A program made the position numbers and the translations under genes. A model generated the notes under the pieces. That model was not told the origin of the DNA, did no database searches, and saw only the letters and a program-made list of their open reading frames with translations. From Deltaproteobacteria bacterium (GTDB lineage Bacteria; Myxococcota_A; Polyangia; Nannocystales; Nannocystaceae), in contig JADJEE010000001.1 in NCBI GenBank assembly GCA_016709225.1, positions 2,976,001-3,040,000 of the forward strand: a DNA stretch of 64,000 nucleotides, read 5' to 3'. This document shows positions 16,757 through 26,215 of the stretch, piece by piece (positions within the stretch are counted from its first letter, which is position 1; each line of letters opens with the position of its first letter).

Positions 16757-17330
16757 GTTCGTGATTCCTCTACAGGTGGGTTGGGTTCCGGTTGGAGCTT
16801 CGAATGCGCGTGCGCGCGGAGATCAGGGAGTCGGGGTGCTGAGAAGGGCCCGCGAGCCGGGCGATCCGCCTCCTCGAGTTCGGGAGGGGGTGTCGCTCGG
16901 CTGGGGCCTTCGCTTGCGACCGTGGGCCCGTGGTCGAGCAGCGGTCGGGCGGGGCATCGCCAGTCGCACTGCGCTTGGGGCAGTGCAGCTCGGTCGATGC
17001 ATGAAGCAGTGGAGTGGAAGGTGAAGCGACTCCGTGGACGGGTCCGAGCCGCGGAAACTCCGGGCCGGGGCGCGAGTCTATAGCCGAACCTCCGCCGCGA
17101 TCGCAAGGGACGGCTCGGCGGAATCGGAGGGTCACGCGCCTGCGGGCCGTGAGGTGGCGCTCGATCGGGCCGGTGTGGCGGCCCGCGGGGCGTGCCGCGG
17201 CGATCGCGAGGCGCGGCGCAGGGGCGCGGAGCCCCGCGCGGGGCCTTCCTTTACGACGCGGAGCCTCGACAGGCAAGGGTCGGCGGGATCCCGGCGCCTC
17301 GCGACCCGCGCGTTATCCTCGACCGTGGCA
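16757..17330. other. Divergent intergenic region between tuf and the kinase gene
   Basis: 574 bases with no convincing gene; the long frames that cross it are Arg-rich. On the minus strand it holds the tuf ribosome binding site, a leader of about 310 bases and the promoter at 17077-17106. The long leader could carry regulatory RNA structure, but I could not define one. For the plus-strand kinase I see no clear promoter. Confidence 0.6.
17077..17106 (-). promoter_or_regulatory. Sigma70-like promoter for the tuf/S10 operon
   Basis: On the minus strand, TTGCGA (17101-17106) and TATAGA (17077-17082) are separated by 18 bases. These resemble -35 and -10 elements, and the AT-rich box stands out in very GC-rich DNA. 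The same arrangement occurs before fusA (TTGCCG-N18-TATAAG). The predicted start near 17070 leaves a long tuf leader. Confidence 0.5.
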
Positions 17331-20255
17331 ATGGACCCGCCGACCGATCCGCTGCTGCGCACCGTGATGGACGGGAGCGCCGCCGCGGACGCAGGGGTCG
17401 CCGACATCGGCCCCGAGATCGGGCGCTACCTCGTCATCGATCAGATCGGCGCCGGCGGGATGGGCAGGGTCTTCCGTGCCTACGATCCCAAGCTCGGCCG
17501 CGAGGTCGCGCTCAAGCGCCTGCACGTGCGCGTGGGCCCGCGCTCGAACGACGGCGCCCGGATGCTGCGCGAGGCCAAGGCGATGGCGCAGCTGGCCCAC
17601 CCCAACGTGGTCTCGGTGTTCGACGTCGATCTCGACCACGGCGCGCTGTTCATCGCGATGGAGTACGTCGAAGGCGTCACGCTGCGTACGTGGTTGCGGC
17701 GACGCGCGCCGAGCTGGCGTGCGGTGCTCGGCATGTTCGTGCAGGCCGGCCGCGGCCTCGCGGCCGCGCACGCGCAGGGCATCGTGCATCGCGACTTCAA
17801 GCCCGCCAACGTCATCGTCGGCACCGACGGTCGCGCCCGCGTGATGGACTTCGGACTCGCCCGCGCCGCCAGTGACGACGACTCGGGGATCTTCGACGCA
17901 GTGCCCGACGCATTCGCGCCGCGCGTCGAGGGCGACGACGGAGATGCGGTGATCGACGTCGGCGACACCCTGACGGCCGACGGCACGGTGGTGGGCACGC
18001 CGCCGTACATGGCGCCGGAGCAGCACGTCGCCGAGCCGGTCGACGCGCGGACGGATCAGTATGCCTTCTGCGTGTCGCTGTGGGAGGCGCTGTACGGCGC
18101 GGTGCCGTTCACGGGACGCGATCTCGGCGAACTGGCGGCCGCGAAGCTGATGGGCTCGCCGAAGGCCCCCACGGGCGCGCGCGTGCCGGCGGCCCTGCAG
18201 GCGGTGCTGCAGCGGGGCCTGCAGCCGCGACCGGAGCATCGCTGGCCCGACATGGACGCGCTGCTCGACGAGCTGCAGCGGCGCACGATGCCGCGGCGCT
18301 GGGGCGCCCCGGTGGCACTCGCTGCGGTCGCTGCGGTGGCGGGCGTCCTGTGGTGGCAACGCGCGCCGGCGTGCAGCGATGTCGCGAGTGCCCACGCGCA
18401 GGTGTTCGACGACGACGCGCGCGCGCGGGTCGACGCGGCGCTCTCGGCTTCGCGCCTGAGCTACGCCGCCGACACCCGCACGCGGGTGCTCGCGAGCCTC
18501 GACGCCTGGTCGCAGGCATGGGCGCAGGCCCACGTGGAGGCCTGCGAGGCGACGCGGGTGCATCACGAGCAGTCGGACGAGGCCCTCGATCTGCGGATGG
18601 CTTGCCTGCGGGCGCGCGCGGGTGAGCTGAACACCGTGACCGATCTCCTCGCCGCCGGCGACGACGCGGTGCTCGAGCGGGCGGTCGAGCTGACCCTCGG
18701 CCTCGGCCCGCTCGAGGGTTGCGCGGACGCATCGGCGTTGCGCGAGCGCACCGCGCCCGGCGACTCGCCACAGCAGCGCGCCGCGATCGACGACGTGCGC
18801 GCGCGGCTCGAACAGGCCCGCCTACAGTCCCGCGCCGGTCGACACGAGGCCGCGCTCGAGCTCGCCGAGCAGGCTCGCGCCGACGCGCTGGCGATCGATC
18901 ACCCGCCGCTGCACGCCGAGGCCGAGCTCGCGGTCGGCATGCTGCTCGACGCACTCGATCGCCCCGAGCCAGCGCGGGCGTCGTTCGAGCGAGCGCTCGA
19001 CACGGCGCTGGCCCATCGTGCGCAACACACCGCCGCGAGCGCGGCCGTCGAGCTCACCTCGCTGCTGTCGAACGAGAACGGCTCGGCCGAGCCGTCCATG
19101 TGGTTGGCCCGCACCGCCCTGGGGCTCGCGCAGGGCGACGGCAGCGATCCGCGGCTGGTCGCCGACGCGATGCTGGTCTACGGCGAGGTCTTCGCCGACC
19201 GCGAGCTCGAGCTCGAGGCCGAGCCGTACTTCGCGGGCGCGCTGACGCAGCTCGAGCAGGCGGTCGGCCCCGAGCATCCGGATCTGATCGGTGTCCTCAT
19301 CGCCAACGCGCAGCTGTTGCACGTGCTCGGTCGCATCGAGCAGTGCAACGCGTATCTGCAGCGCGCGCTCGCAATCGCCGAGGCCGCCTTTGGTCCCGAT
19401 CATCCCAAGGTGGCGTCGGCGCTCACGCAGCTGGGCTGGTCGGCGTTGGGCGACGGCCACATCGACGAAGCGCTGGCGGACTTCGATCGCGGTCTCGCGA
19501 TCGTCGAGGCCGCCTATGGCCCCAACCATGACCGCGTGTGGTCGATGATGGGCATGCGCGCGACGGCGCTCGGCGAGCTCGGCCGGCTCGACGAGGCCGC
19601 GAGCGCGACCGAAGAGGCGCTTCGGCGCATGGATGGTCGCGTGCCCGAGGCCCACCCGGCGCGCGCATCGACGCTGCACAACCTCGCCCACATCTACTCG
19701 CTGCAGGGCGATCACAGCCGCGCCGCCGCGACGCTGCGCGAGACGGTGCGGTTGCGAAGGATCGCCGGCAACCGCGGCCTGGTCGCCGCGGGCCTCGGCG
19801 CGCTGGGACGCGAGCTGGTCGCGCTCGCGCAGTGGAGCGACGCCGAGGCCGTGCTGCGCGAGGCCTCGACCCTCGAGGCCGCCTCGCACGCCGACGACGG
19901 GGCCTACTTCGCGTTCGCGGACATCGAGCTCGCCAACGTCCTCCTCCACGCGGGCCGACGGGAGGAGGCCCGCGGGCTGCTCGAGACGGCGCTGGGAAAG
20001 ATGGGGCCCGACGCCTTCTTCATCGGGCGGCCCGAGGCCGAGTTCAGGCTCGCGCAGATCCTGTGGGAGCTCCCCGCCGAGCGACATCGCGCCGTCGCAC
20101 TGGCCGAGGCCGCGCTGGCGCGCATGCCCGGCATCCCGCCCAACTACCGCGACGAGCAGGAGCAGGAGATCCGAACCTGGCTCGATCAGCACACGCTCGA
20201 CGACCCGGAGAGCATCCTGGTGCCGGCACCGACGGACGCGGTCGCACCGCGCTGA
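17331..20255 (+). CDS. Transmembrane Ser/Thr protein kinase with TPR-like C-terminal region
   Basis: 974 residues. The Pkn-type kinase domain (about 33-310) has the glycine loop GAGGMG (40-45), ATP-binding Lys62, HRDFKPAN with catalytic Asp155, DFG 173-175 and a GTPPYMAPEQ activation end. A single helix near 325-345 (APVALAAVAAVAGVLWW) should place the remaining 620 residues outside the cytoplasm. That part is mostly helical repeats of TPR type (for example YLQRALAIAEAAFGPDHPKVASAL and LADFDRGLAIVEAAYGPNHDRV). This architecture is very common in myxobacteria. The ATG at 17331 follows an in-frame GTG two codons earlier, which could also be used. It is not obviously co-transcribed with the cbb3 genes 248 bases downstream. 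Target unknown. Confidence 0.92.
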   Translation: MDPPTDPLLRTVMDGSAAADAGVADIGPEIGRYLVIDQIGAGGMGRVFRAYDPKLGREVALKRLHVRVGPRSNDGARMLREAKAMAQLAHPNVVSVFDVDLDHGALFIAMEYVEGVTLRTWLRRRAPSWRAVLGMFVQAGRGLAAAHAQGIVHRDFKPANVIVGTDGRARVMDFGLARAASDDDSGIFDAVPDAFAPRVEGDDGDAVIDVGDTLTADGTVVGTPPYMAPEQHVAEPVDARTDQYAFCVSLWEALYGAVPFTGRDLGELAAAKLMGSPKAPTGARVPAALQAVLQRGLQPRPEHRWPDMDALLDELQRRTMPRRWGAPVALAAVAAVAGVLWWQRAPACSDVASAHAQVFDDDARARVDAALSASRLSYAADTRTRVLASLDAWSQAWAQAHVEACEATRVHHEQSDEALDLRMACLRARAGELNTVTDLLAAGDDAVLERAVELTLGLGPLEGCADASALRERTAPGDSPQQRAAIDDVRARLEQARLQSRAGRHEAALELAEQARADALAIDHPPLHAEAELAVGMLLDALDRPEPARASFERALDTALAHRAQHTAASAAVELTSLLSNENGSAEPSMWLARTALGLAQGDGSDPRLVADAMLVYGEVFADRELELEAEPYFAGALTQLEQAVGPEHPDLIGVLIANAQLLHVLGRIEQCNAYLQRALAIAEAAFGPDHPKVASALTQLGWSALGDGHIDEALADFDRGLAIVEAAYGPNHDRVWSMMGMRATALGELGRLDEAASATEEALRRMDGRVPEAHPARASTLHNLAHIYSLQGDHSRAAATLRETVRLRRIAGNRGLVAAGLGALGRELVALAQWSDAEAVLREASTLEAASHADDGAYFAFADIELANVLLHAGRREEARGLLETALGKMGPDAFFIGRPEAEFRLAQILWELPAERHRAVALAEAALARMPGIPPNYRDEQEQEIRTWLDQHTLDDPESILVPAPTDAVAPR

Positions 20256-20502
20256 CGCAGCCCGCCTGGTTGCGTGGGCGTCCCGTTCTGGCGCACGACC
20301 GGCGACGTTTCACACGCGCCGCGCCGAGTTTGCGCGTGCATCGACCACGACACTTGCTTCGCCTCAGGCCTCCCCCGAGCTGCGCCCGCGATTTTGTCGC
20401 GACGCGCAAGCGTTGCGTGGTTCGGCCGCAAGGCAGGCAACGCGTTCATTGGTGCACGTCGTTCGCGGGCGTTACGAGTGGGCAAGAGCGTCGACTCGAG
20501 CC

Positions 20503-20664
20503 ATGGGCGTCCTTTATGCGCTGATCCCCCTCGCCGCCCTCATCGTGGCGGTCGCACTGCTGGCATTCCGCTGGGCAGTGCGCTCGGGCCAATTCGACGA
20601 CCTCGACACCCCTCCTTTGCGCGTCGTGTTCGACGACTCCACCGAAGGCGAGACCAAGTCATGA
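20503..20664 (+). CDS. ccoS: cbb3-type oxidase assembly protein CcoS
   Basis: 53 residues with one transmembrane helix (LYALIPLAALIVAVALLAFRWAV) followed by the CcoS-type SGQFDDLDTPPLRVVFDD tail. CcoS is needed to insert haem and copper cofactors into the cbb3 oxidase. Its stop overlaps the ccoNO start by four bases (ATGA). Having ccoS first in the operon is unusual; it generally follows ccoI. Confidence 0.93.
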   Translation: MGVLYALIPLAALIVAVALLAFRWAVRSGQFDDLDTPPLRVVFDDSTEGETKS

Positions 20665-22796
20665 CCCAAGTCACCGTCAAGTACGACGACGCGATCGTAC
20701 GTCGCTTCGCGCTCGCGACCCTCGTGTGGGGCGTGGTCGGCATGCTCGCCGGCCTCTGGCTCGCACTGGAGCTCGCGAGCCCCAGCTTCAACCTGGGGAT
20801 CCCGCAGATCCAGTTCGGACGCCTGCGGCCGCTGCACACCAACGCGGTGATCTTCGCGTTCGTCGGCAACGGCATGTTCGCCGGCATCTACTACTCGACC
20901 CAGCGCCTGCTCAAGGCGCGCATGTTCAGCGACATGCTCTCGAAGGTGAACTTCTGGGGCTGGCAGCTGATCATCGTGGCGGCCGCGCTGACGCTGCCGA
21001 TGGGCATCACCACGAGCAAGGAGTACGCCGAGCTCGAGTGGCCGATCGACATCGCGATCGCGCTGGTGTGGGTGGTGTTCGCGATCAATCTGTTCGGCAC
21101 GCTGGCGCGCCGTCGCGAGAAGCACCTCTACGTGGCGATCTGGTTCTACATCGCGTCGGTCATCACGGTCGCGATGCTGCACATCTTCAACTCGCTCGCG
21201 GTGCCGGTCTCGCTCTTCAAGAGCTACTCGGTGTACGCCGGTGCCCAGGACGCGCTGGTGCAGTGGTGGTACGGCCACAACGCGGTGGCGTTCTTCCTGA
21301 CCACACCGTTCCTCGGGCTGATGTACTACTTCATGCCCAAGGCCGCGAAGCGCCCGGTCTACAGCTACCGGCTGTCGATCATCCACTTCTGGGCGCTGAT
21401 CTTCCTCTACATCTGGGCCGGGCCGCACCACCTGCTCAACTCGGCCCTGCCCGACTGGGCGCAGTCGATGGGCACGGTGTTCTCCGTGATGCTGCTGGCG
21501 CCGAGCTGGGGCGGCATGATCAACGGCTTGCTCACGCTGCGCGGCGCGTGGGACAAGCTCCGCACCGACGCGATCCTGAAGTTTTTCGTGGTCGCGCTGA
21601 CGTTCTACGGCATGTCGACCTTCGAGGGTCCGATGCTGTCGCTCAAGTCGGTCAACGGCCTGTCGCACTTCACCAACTGGACCATCGCCCACGTCCACGC
21701 CGGCGGCCTGGGCTGGAACGGCTTCTTCATCTTCGGGATGCTCTACTGGCTGATGCCGCGGCTGTGGAGGACGCAGCTGCACAGCCAGGCGCTCGCGACC
21801 GCCCACTTCTGGCTGGGCCTGCTCGGCATCGCGACCTACGTGCTCAGCATGTGGTCGGCGGGTGTCAGCGAGGGCCTCATGTGGAAGGAGTTCGACGCCG
21901 AGGGCCGCCTGGTCTACAGCGCGTGGGCCGAGATGGTGCCGTCGCTGCGCGCGATGTACTGGGTGCGCGTGCTGGGTGGGGCCATGTTCATCGCCGGCCT
22001 GCTGGTGATGATCTGGAACCTCTACAAGACCTGGCAGACCCGCGGCGACGTCGCCGACGAGACCGTCACCTACGACATGCCGGAGACCAAGAAGGAGGCC
22101 ACGTCGAGCGTCGACTGGCACCACCGCCTCGAGGGACGTCCGCTGGCGTTCTCGGTCGGCGTGACGATCGCGGTCGCGGTCGGTGGGTTGTTCGAAATCA
22201 TCCCGTCGATGGCGATCAAGACCAACATCCCGACCATCAGCTCGGTGCACCCCTACACGCCGCTCGAGCTCGCGGGTCGCGACATCTACATCTCCGAGGG
22301 CTGCGTCAACTGCCACTCGCAGATGGTCCGGCCGTTCCGCGAGGAGACGCTGCGCTACGGCGACTACAGCAAGCCCGGCGAGTTCGTCTACGACCGCCCG
22401 TTCCTGTGGGGCTCGCGTCGCATCGGCCCCGACCTGCTGCGTGTCGGCGGCAAGTACCCCGACTCCTGGCACTACAACCACATGCTCGACCCGCAGACGC
22501 TGTCGCCGGGCTCGCTGATGCCCAGCTACGCACACCTGTTCGACGACGAGCTCGACCTCGGAGACATCGACGCGAAGATCGCCCTCTTTCACGACACCTT
22601 CGACGCGCCCTACACCAGCTACGAGCTCGACCATGCCGAGGTGCTGGCGAGGGGCCAGGCGGCACAGATCGCCGACGGTCTGATGAACGAGAAGCTGCCC
22701 GACGTGCGCACGAAGAAGATCGTCGCGCTCATCGCCTACCTGCAACGGCTCGGCACCGACATCCGCGCGGCGACGAGCGAGGAGTCCGCCGGATGA
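20661..22796 (+). CDS. ccoNO: Fused cbb3 cytochrome c oxidase subunits I and II (CcoN-CcoO)
   Basis: 711 residues in one reading frame. Residues 1 to about 500 are CcoN with 12 or so helices: the low-spin haem His in RPLHTNAV, the CuB His in WWYGHNAVAF, the CuB pair in WAGPHHLLN, and the haem ligands in AHVHAGGLGWNG. A charged linker (about 455-500) leads to a further helix and the CcoO domain, with haem c motif CVNCH at 548-552 and a Met ligand in GSLMPSYAHLF. Together they form the O2-reducing core of a high-affinity terminal oxidase. Fusion of CcoN and CcoO is known in some lineages but is not the usual arrangement. It overlaps ccoS and ccoQ by four bases each. Confidence 0.97.
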   Translation: MTQVTVKYDDAIVRRFALATLVWGVVGMLAGLWLALELASPSFNLGIPQIQFGRLRPLHTNAVIFAFVGNGMFAGIYYSTQRLLKARMFSDMLSKVNFWGWQLIIVAAALTLPMGITTSKEYAELEWPIDIAIALVWVVFAINLFGTLARRREKHLYVAIWFYIASVITVAMLHIFNSLAVPVSLFKSYSVYAGAQDALVQWWYGHNAVAFFLTTPFLGLMYYFMPKAAKRPVYSYRLSIIHFWALIFLYIWAGPHHLLNSALPDWAQSMGTVFSVMLLAPSWGGMINGLLTLRGAWDKLRTDAILKFFVVALTFYGMSTFEGPMLSLKSVNGLSHFTNWTIAHVHAGGLGWNGFFIFGMLYWLMPRLWRTQLHSQALATAHFWLGLLGIATYVLSMWSAGVSEGLMWKEFDAEGRLVYSAWAEMVPSLRAMYWVRVLGGAMFIAGLLVMIWNLYKTWQTRGDVADETVTYDMPETKKEATSSVDWHHRLEGRPLAFSVGVTIAVAVGGLFEIIPSMAIKTNIPTISSVHPYTPLELAGRDIYISEGCVNCHSQMVRPFREETLRYGDYSKPGEFVYDRPFLWGSRRIGPDLLRVGGKYPDSWHYNHMLDPQTLSPGSLMPSYAHLFDDELDLGDIDAKIALFHDTFDAPYTSYELDHAEVLARGQAAQIADGLMNEKLPDVRTKKIVALIAYLQRLGTDIRAATSEESAG

Positions 22797-23008
22797 AGAG
22801 CGAAATCCTATCCCGCACGGAGCTGCTGTTCCTGCCCGAGATCGCGCTGGTGCTGTTCGTCGCCGTGTTCGTCGGCGCGCTGTACCTGGTGCTGCGCCCG
22901 GGCGCGAAGCAGGCCTACGCCAACCAGCGGTTCCTGGCGCTCGACGCCGACGACCGCGCCGAGTTCGATCGCGACGGCAAGTTCGCCGCGGTGGAGGTGG
23001 AGTCATGA
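22793..23008 (+). CDS. ccoQ: CcoQ-like small subunit of cbb3 oxidase
   Basis: 71 residues with one helix (LLFLPEIALVLFVAVFVGALYLVLR) and a charged tail rich in Asp and Glu. Position between ccoNO and ccoP and size fit CcoQ/FixQ, which stabilises the complex; sequence conservation in this family is low, so the name rests mainly on context. The start overlaps the ccoNO stop (ATGA) and the stop overlaps the ccoP start (ATGA). Confidence 0.8.
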   Translation: MKSEILSRTELLFLPEIALVLFVAVFVGALYLVLRPGAKQAYANQRFLALDADDRAEFDRDGKFAAVEVES

Positions 23009-23559
23009 GCAAGGTAGAAGACCGCAGCTTCGACTACGACTACGACGGCATCCAGGAGTACGACAACCCGCTGCCGCGCTGGTGGGTGTACCTCTTCATC
23101 GGCACCATCCTCACCGCCGTCGTCTACATCCCCTACTACCACTTCGGCCCCGGCGTGCTGCCGATGCAGGCGTGGGCGCAGGACATGGAAGAGTGGAACC
23201 GACTGCACCCGCCGGTGCCGCTGCCCGACGAGAACGAGCTGGTCGCGATGGCGAGCGACGATCCCAAGCTGCCCGAGCGCGGCAAGGGCATCTTCCAGGT
23301 GCGGTGCGCTTCCTGCCATGCCGCCGATGGCGGCGGTCAGGTCGGCCCCAACCTCACCGACGACTTCGCCCTGCACGGCTACTCGCGCGCCAACATCGTC
23401 AAGGTCGTGCACGACGGCGTCACCGCCAAGGGCATGATCGCGTGGGGCCGTCAGCTGTCGCGACAGGACATCGTCGCGGTCGGGCTCTACGTGTACAGCC
23501 TGCGCGGCACGAAGCCCGCGAACCCAAAGGCGCCGCAAGGGGATCCAATCACCGACTGA
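23005..23559 (+). CDS. ccoP: cbb3 oxidase subunit III (CcoP), monohaem form
   Basis: 184 residues. The N-terminus (YDGIQEYDNPLPRWWVYLFIGTI) is the conserved CcoP/FixP region with a transmembrane helix at about 26-45. Only one c-type haem motif is present, CASCH at 101-105, with GPNLTDDF and a possible Met ligand in KGMIAWG. Canonical CcoP is about 300 residues with two haems. The protein passes electrons from a donor cytochrome to CcoO. It overlaps ccoQ; ccoG starts 45 bases downstream. Confidence 0.93.
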   Translation: MSKVEDRSFDYDYDGIQEYDNPLPRWWVYLFIGTILTAVVYIPYYHFGPGVLPMQAWAQDMEEWNRLHPPVPLPDENELVAMASDDPKLPERGKGIFQVRCASCHAADGGGQVGPNLTDDFALHGYSRANIVKVVHDGVTAKGMIAWGRQLSRQDIVAVGLYVYSLRGTKPANPKAPQGDPITD

Positions 23560-23604
23560 TGCCGCCGCCCTCGTCGGGCCGGCGCCGCACCGGAGAGCAC
23601 GACC

Positions 23605-24984
23605 ATGGACACCCCCGCAGGACCCCTCGAAGCGCCCAAGACCATCGGCAAGGGCGGCCGGCGCGTGTGGCTCTACCCCGAGTGGTTCCGCGGCCGCATG
23701 CTGACCTGGCGCTCCATCGTGCACGGGGTGTTGGTCGCGATGCTCATGGTCGGGCCGTGGATCGACATCGGCGCGCACCCGGCGATCCGCGTCGACATCC
23801 CCGGCCGCCGCATCCACTTCTGGGGCCTGCACCTGTTCGCCACCGACGGCGCCTACCTGATGTTCCTGCTCGGGTTCATCGTGCTGTCGGTGTTCCTGTT
23901 CACGGCGCTGTTCGGCCGCGTCTGGTGTGGCTGGGCCTGCCCGCAGACGGTGTTCGTCGAGTCGCTGGTGCGACCGATCGAGCGCCTGCTCGAGGGCAAC
24001 GCGCACCAGCGCCAGAAGCTCGACGCGGCGCCGTGGACGGCCGGAAAGATCGCCCGCAAGCTCACCAAGTACGCCGCCTACCTCGTGATCGCCGGTGGCA
24101 TCGGCACCACCTTCACGGCCTACTTCCTCGGCCGTGACGGCACGTTCGAGGCCCAGCTGCACCCCAGCAGCCACCCCGCGGGGACCTTCACGTTCCTGTT
24201 CATCACCGGGCTGCTGCTGTTCGACTTCGCGTACTTCCGCGAGCAGGTGTGCCTGGTGGTGTGCCCGTACGGCCGCTTCCAGTCGGCGCTGCTCGATCGC
24301 AATTCGCTCACCGTCGTGTATGACGACCCCCGCGGCGAGCCCCGCGGCAAGAAGGGCACGAAGGACGTCGGGGACTGCGTCGACTGCCGCCGCTGCGTCA
24401 CGGTGTGCCCGACCGGCACCGACATCCGCCGCGGCGTGACGATGGAGTGCACGCAGTGCATGGCGTGCATCGATGCTTGCGACGACGTGATGGCGAAGCT
24501 GCAGCGCCCCAAGGGCTTGATTCGCATCGCCAGCGAGAACGCGATCGCCAAGCAACCGCAGAAGATCATCCGCCCCCGCATCATCCTGTACGGTGGCGCG
24601 CTGGCGGCCGTGATGCTCGCGTTCGCGATCGGCGTGGCGGGGCGCAGCGACATCGAGATCAACGTCAGCCGTGCCGTCGGAGCGCCCTACGCCACTGGCC
24701 CCGACGGCCGCGTGCAGAACACCATGCAGCTGCGCATCGCCAACAAGGGCGAGGGCCTGCGCGCGTTCACCGTCGAGGCGGTCGCGCCGGCCGATCTCGA
24801 GGTCGTCGCACCGATCTCCCCCTTCGAGGTCGGGCCGGGCCTGGTCGAGCACATGCCGGTGTTCCTGCTGCGCGACCCGGCCACGATCCGCGACCGCCAC
24901 GAGACCGTCACCCTTCGCGTGAAGGACGGCGGCGAGTGGTCCGAGGAGATTTCCACCGAGTTCATCTCGGGAGGTCCGCAATGA
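23605..24984 (+). CDS. ccoG: Cytochrome oxidase accessory protein CcoG (FixG, ferredoxin-like)
   Basis: 459 residues, polytopic. Helices lie before and after a CGWACPQTVFVE motif, and a two [4Fe-4S] ferredoxin domain starts near residue 258 (CVDCRRCVTVCPTG and CTQCMACIDACD). A last helix is followed by an Ig-like periplasmic domain. CcoG has been characterised as a cupric reductase that supports copper delivery to cbb3 oxidase. Its stop overlaps ccoH by four bases. Spacing of 45 bases from ccoP is the only non-overlapping junction in the operon. Confidence 0.96.
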   Translation: MDTPAGPLEAPKTIGKGGRRVWLYPEWFRGRMLTWRSIVHGVLVAMLMVGPWIDIGAHPAIRVDIPGRRIHFWGLHLFATDGAYLMFLLGFIVLSVFLFTALFGRVWCGWACPQTVFVESLVRPIERLLEGNAHQRQKLDAAPWTAGKIARKLTKYAAYLVIAGGIGTTFTAYFLGRDGTFEAQLHPSSHPAGTFTFLFITGLLLFDFAYFREQVCLVVCPYGRFQSALLDRNSLTVVYDDPRGEPRGKKGTKDVGDCVDCRRCVTVCPTGTDIRRGVTMECTQCMACIDACDDVMAKLQRPKGLIRIASENAIAKQPQKIIRPRIILYGGALAAVMLAFAIGVAGRSDIEINVSRAVGAPYATGPDGRVQNTMQLRIANKGEGLRAFTVEAVAPADLEVVAPISPFEVGPGLVEHMPVFLLRDPATIRDRHETVTLRVKDGGEWSEEISTEFISGGPQ

Positions 24985-25508
24985 ACGCTCCTGTTGCTCT
25001 GCCGATGGCGCCGCGTCGCTCGCCGTGGCCGTGGGCGATCGCGCTGGGCCTCGGTGCCGGCGTCGCCGCCAATCTCTGGATGGTGTCGATCGCGGTGCGC
25101 AACGGCTCGGTGCCGGTGCCCGGCGACATCCAGCACGAGCTGGTCGCCTACGAGGACGTCGCGTCCGCGCACCGGGCCGCCGCGGCGCTGGGCTGGCGCG
25201 TCGTGCTCGATACCTGCGTGCCGGTGCCCGCCGCCGAGGCGACGGCCGCCTGTCGCATGACGGTACACGTCACCGATGCCGTCGGTCACGCGGTGTCAGG
25301 CCTGCGCGGCAGCATCACCGCACGACGGGGCGACGACGCCCGCTTCGATCGCGAAGCCGCGATCGTCGGCCGCACCGACGGCGACTACGAGGTCGTGTTG
25401 CCGCTGGTCCGCGGCGGACTCTATCGCCTCGACGTCGCGCTCGACGGCGGTGCGGCGCCGTGGATCGGCACACGCGAGCTGCTCGCGCGGGAGTCGGGCA
25501 CGCCATGA
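24981..25508 (+). CDS. ccoH: FixH/CcoH family cbb3 assembly protein
   Basis: 175 residues. One N-terminal helix (PWPWAIALGLGAGVAANLWMVSIAV) precedes a periplasmic domain of beta strands ending GDYEVVLPLVRGGLYRLDVALDGG, the pattern of FixH proteins. FixH/CcoH is a single-pass assembly factor for cbb3 oxidase. An internal Cys pair (DTCVPVPAAEATAAC) is unusual for the family and could be a disulphide. ATGA overlaps with ccoG and with the next gene. Confidence 0.85.
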   Translation: MNAPVALPMAPRRSPWPWAIALGLGAGVAANLWMVSIAVRNGSVPVPGDIQHELVAYEDVASAHRAAAALGWRVVLDTCVPVPAAEATAACRMTVHVTDAVGHAVSGLRGSITARRGDDARFDREAAIVGRTDGDYEVVLPLVRGGLYRLDVALDGGAAPWIGTRELLARESGTP

Positions 25509-26215
25509 TGTTCCTCTCGATCGTGTTCGCGAGCCTGCTGGGCAGCCTGCACTGCGCGGCGATGTGCGGCGGCATTGCGACGGTCGCGGCGGCCGGCGGC
25601 CCCGGATCGTCGCGGGCGCGTCGCCTGTGGGGCGCGCTCGCCTACCACGGCGGCCGCGGACTCGGCTACGTCGGGCTCGGCGCGATCGCAGGCTCGTTCG
25701 GCGCCGGGCTCGATCGCGGCGCGATGGCGAGCCTGGGCGTGCAGGACGTCGCAGCGGTGGTGATGGGCGCGGTGTTGCTGGTGATGGCGCTGCGTCCTTG
25801 GCTGTCGCGGAGCGCACCGCTGGTGCGTCTGCGCCGGACGCCATCGCGCTCGCCGGTGTCGCGCTGGCTCGCGAGCGTACTGCCACGCGGTGGTGCGGTC
25901 GGCTGCGGCACCGTGGGACTGCTGACCGGCGCCCTACCCTGCGGCTGGCTGTGGAGCTTCCTGGTGGTCGCCGCCGGCACCGCCCACGCCGAGCACGGCG
26001 CGCTGGTGATGCTGGCGATGTGGCTCGGTACGCTGCCGAGCCTCGTGGGCGTGACGCTGCTGGCTGGCCTGGTGGGCCCGCGACTCGGGCGACTGGCGCC
26101 CAAGCTCACCAGTGCGGTGCTGGTGGTGGTCGCGATCGCGACCATGACCGGCAGGCTCGCGCCGCACTGGCACGCCGACGACGACGAGGAACCCACGTGT
26201 TGCCATCATCCGTGA
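25505..26215 (+). CDS. TauE/SafE (UreH/DsbD-like) family membrane protein of the cbb3 operon
   Basis: 236 residues with about six helices. The first helix carries SLLGSLHCAAMCGGIA, and the mid part has the TGALPCGWLW motif, both typical of the sulfite exporter TauE/SafE (UreH-2) family found in many cco clusters. The Cys and His residues in the first helix and the His-rich end (HWHADDDEEPTCCHHP) suggest copper handling. Role in copper transport to the oxidase is inferred from context. The start overlaps the ccoH stop (ATGA; an adjacent ATG is possible) and the stop overlaps the ccoI GTG. Confidence 0.85.
   Translation: MMFLSIVFASLLGSLHCAAMCGGIATVAAAGGPGSSRARRLWGALAYHGGRGLGYVGLGAIAGSFGAGLDRGAMASLGVQDVAAVVMGAVLLVMALRPWLSRSAPLVRLRRTPSRSPVSRWLASVLPRGGAVGCGTVGLLTGALPCGWLWSFLVVAAGTAHAEHGALVMLAMWLGTLPSLVGVTLLAGLVGPRLGRLAPKLTSAVLVVVAIATMTGRLAPHWHADDDEEPTCCHHP

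Noticed and set aside
20440..20470. Sigma54-type promoter upstream of ccoS
   Set aside because: TGGTGCACGTCGTTCGC resembles a -24/-12 element, but the spacing between GG and GC is wrong.
20256..20502. FNR/Anr box for the cbb3 operon
   Set aside because: No TTGAT-N4-ATCAA-like site. A 5-3-5 palindrome CGCAA-GCG-TTGCG at 20405-20417 is too short to name.
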